From contig NW_001865056.1 of the NCBI RefSeq assembly GCF_000002865.3, forward strand, positions 152,398 through 216,397: DNA of 64,000 bases, in the 5' to 3' direction. Shown here piece after piece: positions 11,541 through 23,282 of the stretch. Position 1 is the stretch's first letter, and every line of letters starts with the position of its first letter. The position numbers and the translations under genes are program-made. The notes under the pieces were generated by a model, which saw nothing but the letters and a program-made list of their open reading frames with translations, was not told where the DNA came from and made no database searches. The DNA is from Monosiga brevicollis MX1 (lineage: Eukaryota; Opisthokonta; Choanoflagellata; Craspedida; Salpingoecidae).

Positions 11541-11545
<5 letters not shown>

Positions 11546-11589
<44 letters not shown>
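11546..11589. repeat. (CA)n microsatellite
   Basis: Perfect CA dinucleotide run upstream of the nicotinamidase start. Confidence 0.95.
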
Positions 11590-11591
<2 letters not shown>

Positions 11592-11835
11592 GCACTTTTG
11601 CTCGTGGAGCAGTTTGCCAAAGACCGAGGGCGGGTGGGGCCTTGGTGCATTTGTGCTGTTTGAGGTACGGCAGGGGGGTTTCTTGTCGGGTTGAGGGTAA
11701 GGGCAGACGGGGCCGAGTGGGAATTTATGATTTGGGCTGCTTTTTTTCGTGTTGTCTTATGGAAAGGGGGACAATGCGTGAATCTAGGGGGTTTCGAGCA
11801 TTCAAGCAGCAGCTGGAGCTGGGAACAGAATCACA

Positions 11836-13933
11836 ATGAGCAACGCTGTAGAACCTGAGGCCAAGCGCACCAAAGTGCTCGATGGCACTGAGCAAAGCAA
11901 CCGTGGTGTTGATACTACCAATCCATCGGCCACTCGTCCGGACACGACGGTGCGAAGCTCATCCCATGCAGACTTGATTTTCCAGCCAGACCTGCCATGA
12001 CGGACGATTGATCCGCATGACGTCGTGACCCGCCCTTGGTTTTTTGGATACCCTCTCCCCCTCTCCCCCTCACTCACTCACTCACTCACTCTCTCACTCA
12101 TACTCACTCACTTTCTCTTTCACACACGCACTCTGTCCCTTCTTCGATAGAATCAATTTACTTCGTTGCACAACCGCCGCCGCGAGCTGCGGGCCTTGTT
12201 TGAGCCATGGCGACGCGTCATCAAGTCACCGGCCCATCGGGCTGATCTGATTGATCTGGCCCATACGCGGGCCATGACACCGGCCTCGACCGAGACCACC
12301 AACGATGACTGGGTGCACGAGTACGGCCTGAATGGATGTTTGTGCAAATCTTCATGGTAGCGCATCGGATTGATTCGCCTTCTGGGTCGCCCGAGTAGAA
12401 CGGTCCTTGAGGCTGCCCGCCTTTCGGAAGCCATGGCAGCTTTGGCCAAGGCCCTGCAACAGCCTAGGCTGACGGCCGAGCAGCTTGAGCAAGTGCGCGC
12501 TTGTCTGGACAAGGCCCCCAAGTCAGACGACTATTTGGCGCTTTCCTTCCGCCAATGCCTGCAACTTTGGCTGTCGCATCGCGTTGGTTACCTGCAGCCG
12601 CCTCGCCTGCTCTTGTCATGTCAACGTTTCAAATCGTCGCATTGCGTCGTTTGGCGCGCGTACGGGCCCGACGTCTCACCACGGGTACACAACAACTTGG
12701 GTTTGAATAGCATGCGCCGACAGCGCTCTTGATCATTGACGTCCAAAACGACTTTATTACCGGGTCGCTGGCCCTCTCTGCCTGCGCTGCACACCAGGAT
12801 GGAGCCGCCGTCGTGCCTGTGATCAATCAGCTGCGCGCGCGGGCGGCTTTTGACGTTGTCTTTGTGTCAAAGGTTTGTTGACCCGGAGCCTTACCTTTGC
12901 GCGATGGCTCTTTGCTGGTGGTGGCTGGAGTTGTGAGCATCCCCCACCAAGCTCGTGCTGATTCGAAGCACGTTCACTTCCTCTCTTTGTGTGTGTAGGA
13001 CTGGCACCCGGCCGATCATGTGTCATTTGCCGGCAACGCGGCCCCCGAGCAGTTAGCCGAAGTAGACCGCCCTCGTCATGGAAGCCTCAAGCCCTTTGAT
13101 GAGGTTGGTTAAGCTTGAGTGTCTGGCGTCAAGTGTGCTCTCCCTTCCATTTCTCGTGTTCTCGTCGATTGTATACGGGGTCCCATCAGGAACGGCGCGG
13201 AGGACTTGTTGCTGACAACTTGAGCTTTTATGTATAGGTCACGTTGGCCGATGGGACCAAGCAAACACTGTGGCCAGCCCACTGCGTCCAGGATACGCCT
13301 GGTGCCGACTTGGCCAAGGATTTGCACGTTCTGCCTTCTGATGAATATGTGTGCAAGGGTACCAACCGGTAAGGGCAGGCTGTGGACCAGCGCAACACTC
13401 TTTTGACGTGTTGAGCGCCACGGGCTCTCACATGCTTGACTATACATGTGTCCGACTGGGTGCGCAATGTTGTGATAGGTTGGTGGACTCGTACAGCGCG
13501 TTTTTTGACAACAGCAAAACGAGTGATACTGGCTTGACAGCACGGTTGTCAGCCTTGGGCGTGGAGCGCATCGTGGTGGTGGGCTTGGCCTATGACGTTT
13601 GCGTGGCATTTACGGCCCACGACGGCAAGAAGGCCGGCTTTGATGTTGTTGGTCAGTCGTGTCTTTGGAGGCTGAGTGAGGATGAGAATCCAGCCTCTGG
13701 GCTTGGTGGCGTTTGGGCAAAATGGTCCAGAGTTGCTCATTTTGGTGTGCGCACGCGACGCAGTGGTGAGCGATGGTTGTAGGGGCATTGATACAGAAGG
13801 GATCGCCAAGGCTGAAGCCGGTCTGCAGGCCGCGGGGGTGACCATCACGACGCTCGAAGCCTACGTCAAGTCGGATCCCGTGGCAAGTACTCCGGAGGGC
13901 ACTGCAGAGGTGACGGTGCAGGATACCAAGTAG
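11836..13933 (+). CDS. PNC1: Nicotinamidase (isochorismatase fold) with extra N-terminal region
   Basis: Deamidates nicotinamide to nicotinic acid in NAD+ salvage. The catalytic part begins near 12730 and keeps the key residues: Asp in LLIIDVQNDF, metal-binding Asp/His in DWHPADHVSF, Lys in YVCKGTNR and the nucleophile Cys in VGLAYDVCVAF; WPAHCVQDTPGADL is also typical. Exons near 12840-12870, 13000-13102, 13239-13369 and 13480-13650 are joined by GT-AG introns, and the last exon ends TAG at 13931-13933. Upstream, ATG 11836 opens MSNAVEPEAKRTKV. In-frame exons near 12151-12340 and 12400-12590 then encode about 150 residues I do not recognise; they contain Arg-rich and helical stretches. They could be an N-terminal domain of this protein or a separate gene; no ATG in frame immediately precedes LLIIDVQNDF, which favours joining. 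Animals such as flies keep this enzyme; vertebrates use NAMPT instead. Confidence 0.85.
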
Positions 13934-16932
13934 ACGGCCCAATTAACATGTGAAGCATCTACATCCGTCTTTTGAAAGAATGTGGTTCGCATGGGTTTGA
14001 TCAGAGGTGCAAACTTCCCGCTCCATGGCTCGACGGGTATAGATGAAGACCAGTCCCTGCTGTGAAATTGGTCATTGCTTGAATTTTTTTTTTCTTAACA
14101 GTAAAAAAAAGCGCCTGCAGCAAAGGGCAAACCCAAAGGCCGGGCGAGCTGGGATGTGTTGGGATGATACGAGCCCCCTCCTTTTTGACTCAACGGAATG
14201 AAGTGTCCCGCTCTGTTCTGGGCATGTGGTCGGGCATAACTGTATCGGGAGTAGAGCCACGATTCTTCCTGCGCCACCGATCTGGGTCAAGGCTGGTATA
14301 GGGAATATGCAGCGGTGTGCTGGTCTTGAGCAAGACCCCCATCAGATCGCCACCCTGACAGGAGGAGCACGTATGAGAACTTTAAGCATGCTGTACGAGC
14401 CATGTGCTGTGCAAAAGGACTTTTCTTCGGAAAATGTGCCTTAATTTATGTGGTCCGTTGCACAGCGGCGTGCTCAACCCTCGTGGGCTGCGCAAATTCC
14501 GAGGTGCTTGCGTTTAGCAGCTGGACTTGTGTACCAGGCGGTCACAAGCCGTCGCTTCCCAAGCGCAATGCCCGGCGTCATCTCAGCTTGCTTACGAGCG
14601 TCCATTCGGGCCGCGAAGTTGTATTCCATTCTCCCCTTTTTATTTTGCAGTTTATTGGTTTTGTGGGTGTGGCCGTCGACGCTGTCCGACATCATGACAA
14701 CCAAGACGTACCAGTCACGAAGCGCATGGGGGTTAGATCCACTCCACCCCAAACCACCCGTATCGTCACTTTACCACCCAGCTTGTGATTCACATCAACC
14801 CCCAACAAAAACCAATCCGAACCCCCATCAACACACCCACCGCACCCACCTAACCCACCACACCCACAAACCGTCCATACGGCCCTTGCAGTTCATAGGG
14901 AAGAGACTGCCCCAACATTGACATGCTTTTGCTGCTCTGTGTGACTGGCCCGCTCTCTCCCTCGAGTCGGGCGGGCAGACGGGCGCCGCCTGCCCGGTCA
15001 AAGCAAGTGTTATCAATCAATTCATACCCCCGAGGCGGCTTCACTTGGGTGCAGTCACCAGGTAGTCTGTGTGCCTGGGCGGACCTCTCCCAACGCAACA
15101 AGAATGTTATGGGCAGCAGCATCGCGTCGTCATGATCACGGCAGCGCTTGGAGTCAGGGCTCACTGTCGCCTCATTCCTCCCATACAGCCCTGATTGATG
15201 GCGTCTCTGGCGGGCGATTGACACGCCGGACATGATGATGATGGTGGGCGGGGGGGATGGGGGGCAAGGTCTCGGCAGCAAGGTCTCGAGTATGGCTCGT
15301 CCGCCTGTATTTCAAACGGCACCTCTCGTGCGTGCGCGCGTACCCCAACCATCTTGCCCGGTTGTGCTGCTTGTTGTTTCGCGAGGTGCGTCTTTGGTAT
15401 GGAGTCGTGACTGTATGCGGTTGGCTATGGCGCCGTGAGGCAACCAAGGCGACCGTGCCTCTTTCCAAATTGATGTCATAGCTGCACGCTTCTCTGCGCT
15501 TTTTCTTGCCTTGAGACAGTTTCTCTGGGGCGATACCCCGTGACGCTTTTGTCTCTGAAACGCTACATCCACGTAAGGTTGACAAAGGGTTGATGAGCTT
15601 CACTCTCTGGCCGTCCCCACAAATTCACACCTTTCTCTTCTCTTCCACCCAACGTACATCCCACTCTCTCAAGTTTGTCATGTTTCTTTGTTTCGTCTCT
15701 TTTGTCTCTCTTTTGTGTGTGTCTCTCTCTGTGTCTGTCTGTTGTCTGTTGTCTCTCTCTGTGTCTGTCTGTTGTCTGTTGTCTCTGTCTCTGTCTCTGT
15801 CTCTGTCTCTGTCTCTGTCTCTCTGTCTGTCTCTGTCTCTGTCGCTCTCTGTCTCTCTGTCTCTCTCTCTCTGTCTCTCTGTCTCTTTGAGATTTTTTTT
15901 TTTTTTTTCATTTCAACGACCCCGACGCTTGACAGTCTGGTGCCCGCTGCTGGCTGGCTGTGTACTGGTGTCTCTCTCCCCCTCCCTCTCTTCCGCCCTC
16001 TCTCGTCTGGGCGGTAGAATTCCATGGTGTTGCATTCGACATCTTGCTGGTTCTATCGTACCCGGCCTTGTCTGCCCGTTTTGTTGGTCTGCCGACATCG
16101 TCCGTCCCCTTTCCCACTGTGTGCAGCTTTGAGCACAGCGCCCTCGACGTTGCTAGCCGCTGTGCCGAGACCACAGGTACGTCGATGAATCCCCCTGACT
16201 GCACAGCGCGGTGCCCTCTTTGAGGGTCATTCGCGCTGCAATGCCTTCACAGCTGCTCCAGACACCCTCGCTCCTTGAGTGAAGACCCTCCTCACATCCA
16301 CACGAGCGAGAGAAAGAATACAGCGCGACACTCAAGCCCACCCCAACCTCGCTCTGCACTTGGATGGCTGACAGCACCAGCAAGTCTCTAGCCCTCATCA
16401 CCGCCACCAACACCACTACCTCTACATAACACCAACACCAACACCAACACCTCCCTCCTCCTGTTCATGTCATTCTGCCCGTTCTTTCTCCAGACCTTTT
16501 CGCACTCCTACCCATCTCCCCACACTCTCACACACAACCGCCACATGCTACTGTCACTTGATGCCTTTGTATCATCCCTGGTTGTGCTGCGAAAACCCTG
16601 ACCGCCGCTCCATGTCCCACCTTCCAGCGCACGACACAAGCTGAACGAGCGCGTCTCCCTTCCGACCTCTTTTGCCTCTTGCATCCTGGTTGGTTCTCTG
16701 CTTGTCCCACCGAGCCCTACGTCCCAAAAAAAAAAAAAAAATGCATCGCCTATCCCTTTCCTTTTCTCATCAATGGGCGTTCGCTCGCGCATCTTCCGCT
16801 CACCGTGTACCTCATTTGTCTTGATAGTTGGCAACCCGTCGCCGAGTCTGTTTACCTCCTGCTGGCTCAAACCCCTACCTTTTTCGATGCTCTCTCTCAT
16901 CGTGGCCGGAATGGCCCTTGGCGAGTGACCTT
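13934..16932. other. 3 kb without a recognised gene
   Basis: 13934-15600 shows only short open frames with no family resemblance. 15690-15890 is a CT/TCTG simple-repeat tract. 16100-16930 is pyrimidine-rich, with a CACCAA hexamer run near 16425-16450, and may be 5' untranslated sequence of the RasGAP gene. A short first exon could be hidden here. Confidence 0.45.
15705..15890. repeat. TCTG/CT-rich compound microsatellite
   Basis: Interleaved GTCTCT and CTGT units, including two near-identical copies of a roughly 35-base CTCTGTGTCTGTCTG-type segment, then a T(13) run near 15893. Open frames across it are repeat artefacts. Confidence 0.93.
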
Positions 16933-19900
16933 ATGTCGAAGACGGTCGGCCTGCCAGTCCCCACCTCTAGTCTCGGTCCCCTTTCGGAAAGCCCAGCAAC
17001 CGCTGCCGTGTCTCTCCCATTCGATCAGCTGCCCTCGCGCCCCTCAAGTCGTCACACCGCCCGTACGTCTGCGCACGCGCATGTGTGCGTGCTGCATGCT
17101 CCGTCCTATTATCTTCCTCGAGACAGAACCCCTTTTCCTTTGCCCTGCATCAATGCCTTTTGCTGTGTTCTCCCCTTCCTTACTGGTCGTTATTGCCATG
17201 GTTCAAGGCATGACAGTGGAATGCGACGAGGCAGGAGCATCCACAGCTGACGTTTACACGTCTGCTCTCTCAAAGGGCAGCTGTATCTCCGATAGTTCCT
17301 TCTCTGCCGAAAACATGAATGGCGACCGAGTACTCAGCCGCATCGAAGGCTGGGTTTACCTCCTAGATGAGGTACTTGTTCTCCTTTCGATTGTTGCCGC
17401 ATCTTTCTCTACCGCTCACAACGGTCATCCCTCCTCATCTCTTTTGTAACGCTGCTTAGGGTCCCAACACATGTCCCATTAAAGACTCCTACAGCACGCG
17501 AGGTAAACTTGCCCTGACACCAGCCTTTGCCATTCGTGATACAGTCAACGTCTTGAGCTCAACACCGCTGCCGTGGTCTCTTGTTTACTGTGCTCTCACC
17601 TTCCATCAAACATGCTTTTTCTCTGATCTTTCTTGTTGCCTCAGCATGGCGCCGTCGCTACGTCGTCGTCGAGCCCCATCAAGGCCGCATTGGCATTGCC
17701 CCAACTCGCGTACGAACATGGTTTTCTCTCCCTCATCAAAGCACGAGACATGGTGTGGCACCCGATGATGCACCACCTCACCTGTTCTCTCTTTGTCGCT
17801 CTGCATGCTGCTTCTTCCTGCGCTCTCAGGAGGCCATGCTTTATGACACTCGTACGTGGTGTGCCCCCTTCACACAAACATGCCTTGTATGACGCTGGCC
17901 GAGAAAATAGTGACGGAGTGCCCTTGTCTAAACCGTGTCCCATATGTGTCCCTTCTTGCCCCGGTTTTAGGTGCCTCGTCTCTGTTTTCTGACGTCAACC
18001 AGCCCGTGTTGTTTGTATGTTTATGCCAAGCACCTATTGAATACAGATCAACTTGATCCCCGCTGCCTTGGCTCGTCCTTGCTGATCATTCTTCCCGCCC
18101 TCTTGCAACGTGTTTCTTTTTAGTTGGGAAAGGCCTCACAATCAGAGGGCGATGAGCTCTCGTTTGCTCAGCAAGCGGAGGGTAAGCCCACGCTTCACAT
18201 GCTGGCTGTATGGCAGCACTGGGGCCCAGCACTGCTTGCCACGATCAACTCATTTGTTCTGTGTACTTTTTCACTCGGTTCAATTAACGTGATGCTGCAA
18301 ACTCTTAGTCGAAGAGTCACGAAAGCGAATCTTCCGGCCACGAAGCGCGCAATCTAAGAAGGCTGCTTGTGACGAAGGTCTCACGATGATCGACATTCGA
18401 AACTGTGACGTCAGTGCCCCGTGCATGTTGTTGTTCACACCTGCAAATCCGCGGCGCCTGTGCAGTTCTCATGCGACACTGCCGTGCTCCTTATTCCCAG
18501 TTTTATGCGGTTCATCGAAGCATCTTTCGTTACGATCCGCAGTTGCAACACGTTTTTGCCATTGAGTTTGCCAACACACGGTCTGTCATGCTTGTCCCCA
18601 ACGGACGTCCGACGGAAATACAAGGCTCCTCCCCTCTCCTCTTCTGTTTTCCTTTTGAGGTGCTCACTAGCAATCGTGTTTACAGTTATTTGTGTCGTGT
18701 CAATGATTATTGGTCACAAATCAAGTGGGTGGCCGGCTGTAAGCGGTTTCAAGCCGGTTCGTATGCGTCTGCTGTGCCTTTGCTGGCCATCATGTTGAAG
18801 CGTCACCGTCATTGACCCTCCCTTGCTACTCTCCATTGTCCGTTTCTTGCCTTCTCCCTCGATGGATTTTGGACAGCACCGCAACACGGCGGAATCGTAA
18901 TGTTCCGCGAGCTTTTGATCGAGGTGTGCAATTTTGTCTTCCTGTATCCTGTGCTCTATCTTCCATCGTCATTTGAATGGCCGCTGACTTGTACGGCCTC
19001 TCAACCTTTTGCCGTTAGCTCAAGGATTTGACTTGGACAAGACCGTTGACAAGATCGTCGAACAAGCCCGTTGAGCTCTCCGTTGTCGTGCACATTCGTG
19101 GCTTCCCTCATGCAATGACGCCACCCCGGCAATCCACGGTGCGTGCCGCAAGCTTAGCGATGTTCATGGGTCCTAAACACTCAAGACAGCTGTCTTTTTG
19201 CCTTTGGGCACAACCCACACAGACTTCAAGTCTCTCACTGGACGACGGACTTGTGTTGGACTGGATGCGCATCAGTCGCCGTCATCTCCAATCCGCCATT
19301 ACGGTGTGTCTTTGCCCCTGCAAGCGAATGTGCATCATTGTTTGAGCGAGGCGCGCCCACATTCTTATGCCCCTTTCGCTACTAATTGGGGGCACTTTTA
19401 TTGCTGCACGCAGGCCCGCGTCGTCCGCTGCAACAAAAAGGACAAGGAGACCATTGCGGAAGCCACGCTGCCCTTTGGTCTAGCCTCCAACTATGCTCGA
19501 GCCTCGAAGAAAGTGCAAATGAAAGGGAATAAGCCTATTATTCTCTCTGCCTCGTACGTTTCACGTGAAATATTCAGAGAATTCAACCCCCCGCCCCATA
19601 TCGACCTGCACTTTGCTCATTTCTATGCGTTACATTTGCACGAATCGTCCAGCTTGGAGCCCAAGATTGTGATCATGTACCCTCTGCAATTGGCCGAGCC
19701 CGTACTGCACTGGTTTGACCAACACGGTGACACGTATTACGAGTCGATCGTCGACATCTTGTCCAAAAGTTTTGGGCAGATCCGCAACATCCGTCACCGG
19801 CACGAGCCCCTGCTGCGCTTTCTGCGTGGGTTTCTTGCCGTTTTTGTCAACCGCGGTGACCTCGTTGAACGTTGGCTCGTCAAGCTCCTACGACAGTTTT

Positions 19901-22712
19901 TTGAACGCGAAACCCAGGTGGGCCAACCTGTGCCACCTCTTCTCGACCACACCAACTCTTTTCTGCATATTGATTCTCCCACACTCACCATGTGTTATTG
20001 ACCGGGTCCATGCAGACAAAGGATGGCATTGACTCCGCCGGACGGCGCAATGAGCCTGTCACCATGTTGCTTCACGCCTACGTATTTTATTTTGCCCAAA
20101 ACTGGCTTCTTGCCACACTTGGCGATTCCATTCTAAGTGTTCAGCACACCGCTGAAGAACTGGGCATGTGCAATGTGCGTTGGTGGATCTTGCTGCAAAG
20201 CTTCTTGCCAGTGCAGCTCCAAAAGTGCCGGTAGTCTTGACTTGAAACTCTGGTTTGCTCTGATATCTCAACAGGTGGCTGGATTTTCCTGTCGAGAGCA
20301 ACACGTGGAGCGCCTCAAGCAGCATTTTAGTGACATTTGGGGCCGTATTGTTGCTGCTGCGGTTCGTTGAATTTACGTGGGCGTGTACAAAGGTTCAACC
20401 TCCTCATGACCATGCTCATGCTGGTCGCCTCATGCTTACTTGTGGCTCATGTAGGATCAATTTCCACATCGCGTGCGAACATTCTGTGTGCTACTGACCA
20501 CGGCCCTTCGCCAGGACTTTCCAGTCCAGATTGATCGCCAGATTACCTCTGTTCTCATTTTCCAATTTCTGTGCACAGCCATCTCTGCACCCCACACGTC
20601 GGGCTTGACTCAGGTGAAGCCCCCTTGGCAACGATCCCTCAATGGCGCTTGGAAGTTTGTGTGGTTTGTAACGTTGCTCCTCACTCTCAGTATTGCATTG
20701 ATGATTGTTAGACCATGCCGGACTCGGCGCAGAGCACTTGGCTCAAGCATCTGGCCGGGGCCATCAAGTCTATGTTTTACGGCATGATGCATGTTGGCAA
20801 TCCCTTTGAGCAGTTTGTCAAAGAGCAGTATGATGAGCATCACGGCAATGCCAGTCGCATCCTGACGATGTGGCGCACGCCATCGCTGGAGGTGATGGAA
20901 GGGGTGTCTACATCCACCGCCACCTGTGATCGAACGTTGATGCGTCGCTCCTTGGCCGTCTTCATGTACGACTTGCAAAATCTACGCATGACGCTTCAAG
21001 CGCGTTTCCCGGACAAACCAGCTTTTGATAATCTTGTGGAGCTCCTCCAGCCAGTCACCAATTTCACCATTGCCGTCGCCAATGCTCAAGACGGTTCGGA
21101 GGATGGCTGCGAGGCACTAGACGCTTCTACCTCTGGCTCAGAGTTGGGCTGTAAGCTGGCGTATCAAATTTTGTCATTTTTCGGGCATCTATCCTCAAGC
21201 CGTTACTCATTGGAACTTTCCTTGCCGGGCTTGTCTGTCATGTTGTAGTGGCCATGTACACGGCGCAGGACATCCGTGCGGCCTTTGATAGCGTGCCCCT
21301 GTAGGTGCTACGCCTCGCATCTTCATAGACTGCTGTTGTCTGTAGCATTCTTCAACGCTATGCTCTTCACTCACTCCTGCCTCCATGTTTTCCGCGTGTG
21401 CATGTGCTTCAGGTCAATTGCCGAGGCCAGTTCAACGGAAGATGGTATGCTTGCATCCGAGTGAATGGCCTCTTCGACTTTGTTTTGTCTTCACGTGGGA
21501 GCGACACTTCCCCTGAACTTGTTGTTTCCTCACTTAATCGCGCTCTGCTCAGTCAACGAGACAGCCTCGTTTGGTTATGAGGACGCCGTCACAGCCCCAA
21601 CCGTGCCAGTACACAAGCATCTCCAGCTTCGTCAACGTGCAGAAGCTCTTGCCAGCACGTACCGCGCGGTACGCTGATGTGTACTTATTATTGGTTATCG
21701 CAATGTCGTACTGCTCTTTGCCACCCTCTCTTTTTTCGAGTACTCTGGGTTTGGTTGCATTGAGACGATGGACTCATCGTTGTGTGCCCCCCCGNNNNNN
21801 NNNNNNNNNNNNNNNNNNNNNNNNNNNNNNNNNNNNNNNNNNNNGGGGCCCCCCCCCCCCCCCCCCCCCAATTGGCAAAATTCGTTCTGCGTTGTTGGGT
21901 CATGTAGCTGCGTGCAGTAGCCTATTCATCCGTCTGCTACGTGGAACAGCTTACTGGTTTCATTCAAGAGCAAGGCTTGGTGCCGCCACTTGCAAAGCTT
22001 CGTCGCTCGGATGGCAACGTTTGGCTTCATGATGTACGTTGGTGGGCGTACACCAAAGTGCAGAAATGCACATGTTGTCCTTTTGCAAGCGAGATGTCTC
22101 ATTTTGCGGTGCTGGAACGGTGGTCATGACATGGCGCGCTGTTTGCAGGACTTTTTGCAATTCTGTGACTCGGATAGTGACCCTCGCAACAGCATTGCGA
22201 GTGGCAACACTTCTGATTGCCAGGCCGAGTCACCACGTCCGGGTCCAACATCGTTGTCAGTCATTCGCGGGCTACATCGCAGTAACACAGGAGGGACAGC
22301 CACGTTGCGGCGCATTGTGGTATCTCAACCATCCGACGAGCCCAACGTTACACCTTCGGTGCGACGTCAACCGGAGTTTGTGGCAAGATTGGCAGTTGCA
22401 CCGCCGCGGCGCCGCGTGATCTCCGATGGTGCCGCGAGCATGCATTCGCTTGCAAGCACACTACGGGACAACTCAAGGTCAAGTTCGAGTGGGACGACTG
22501 CCACGCAGATGGACCGTGATACCTCCGCGACTCAAAGTCCCCAAGTGTTGACCCCTCATGGTTCAAACTCGGCCTTGCACGCGGAGAAAGACGCAATAGC
22601 ACGGCGTTCATCAAATTCCAGACCATTGGGCGCGTCAAGGCCAGGCAGTGGCTCGGCCTCACCGCCGAACCTACAAAAGCAGACCGCACTGAAGCATGAA
22701 ACTTACATCTAG
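16933..22712 (+). CDS. PH-domain RasGAP protein (SynGAP/RASAL-like layout), spans an assembly gap
   Basis: Predicted GTPase-activating protein that switches off Ras at the membrane. A multi-exon gene; the start at 16933 (MSKTVGLPVPTSS) is tentative, and coding from about 17210 is better supported. A split PH domain begins RIEGWVYLLDE (about 17340), continues with WRRRYVVVEP (17648) and HVFAIEFANTRSVML (18550) and closes near KWVAGCKRF. A C2-like part (VELSVVVHIRGF, 19070) follows. The RasGAP domain covers about 19600-20880: LLRFLRGFLAVFVNRGD, the GRRN segment aligned to the Arg-finger loop, VQIDRQITSVLIFQFL, APHTSGL, FEQFVKEQYDEH. The C-terminus (22150-22712) is a long Ser/Arg-rich tail ending in TAG. 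The FLR motif appears altered. A 50-N gap at 21795 lies between exons. Domain order suggests the SynGAP group; orthology not established. Confidence 0.75.
21795..21844. other. assembly gap (50 N) flanked by C and G runs
   Basis: Exactly 50 N bases, flanked by CCCCCCCG on the left and GGGG plus a C(22)-like run on the right. True length unknown. It lies in the RasGAP gene between exons near 21400-21670 and 21930-22033, so an exon could be missing. Confidence 0.99.
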
Positions 22713-23282
22713 GCATGGAGTACATTTTTGCTTCTTACTTGTTTGGCTATTTGGCTTGCCTGTCCCTTTCCCCTTTCAATTTTGAGTTGGCAAACGTCAA
22801 GCGCTTTGCCCTTTGTTGCTTGTTCTTTTTCAACCCGTGCGTGCTGACAACCCAACTTGTTTGCCGCATTGGCTTCTTCATGTCTATCTAAGCTTTGTGG
22901 GACGCGTACAAGGCGACGCAGTATTCTTCTGGACAATCTCGTCTTCCTCCTTTTTTTTTGTTTTTTTTTTTTGTTTCAACTGAGTGAGTGAGAGTGAGTG
23001 AGAGAGTGTGTGTGCGCACCCATTCCAACAAACTTGTGCTTGGTCGTCTCAACCCTTGCTTTGATGTGTCAAAGTCGTGTATCATATTTGTAGTTTCACT
23101 CTCTCTTTTCTCTGTGTGTGTGTGTGTGTGTGTGTGTGCTGGCTTTCTTCTTTTAACTACACACCGACGCTTTGTGTGGCTCGGATAAATTGGAACCCAA
23201 GGTTCACTTGATTGACAGCATTGGGCCATGCGCAGGCCCATTCCATGGACATTACATGAAAAGAGGATTCAATCATCGTGGT
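22713..23282. other. convergent 3' gap between RasGAP and carrier genes
   Basis: Tail-to-tail spacing of about 570 bases. Contains T-rich runs near 22950-22976, a GAGT-type tract near 22980-23010 and a (TG)n run near 23116-23138. No gene seen. Confidence 0.55.

Larger units (their letters stand above)
10906..11835. other. gap between divergent endosulfine-like and nicotinamidase genes
   Basis: Apart from a possible orphan Rossmann exon on the minus strand (10993-11271) it holds a (GT)n run just upstream of the endosulfine start and a (CA)n tract at about 11546-11589. Promoters of both flanking genes should lie here. Confidence 0.5.
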
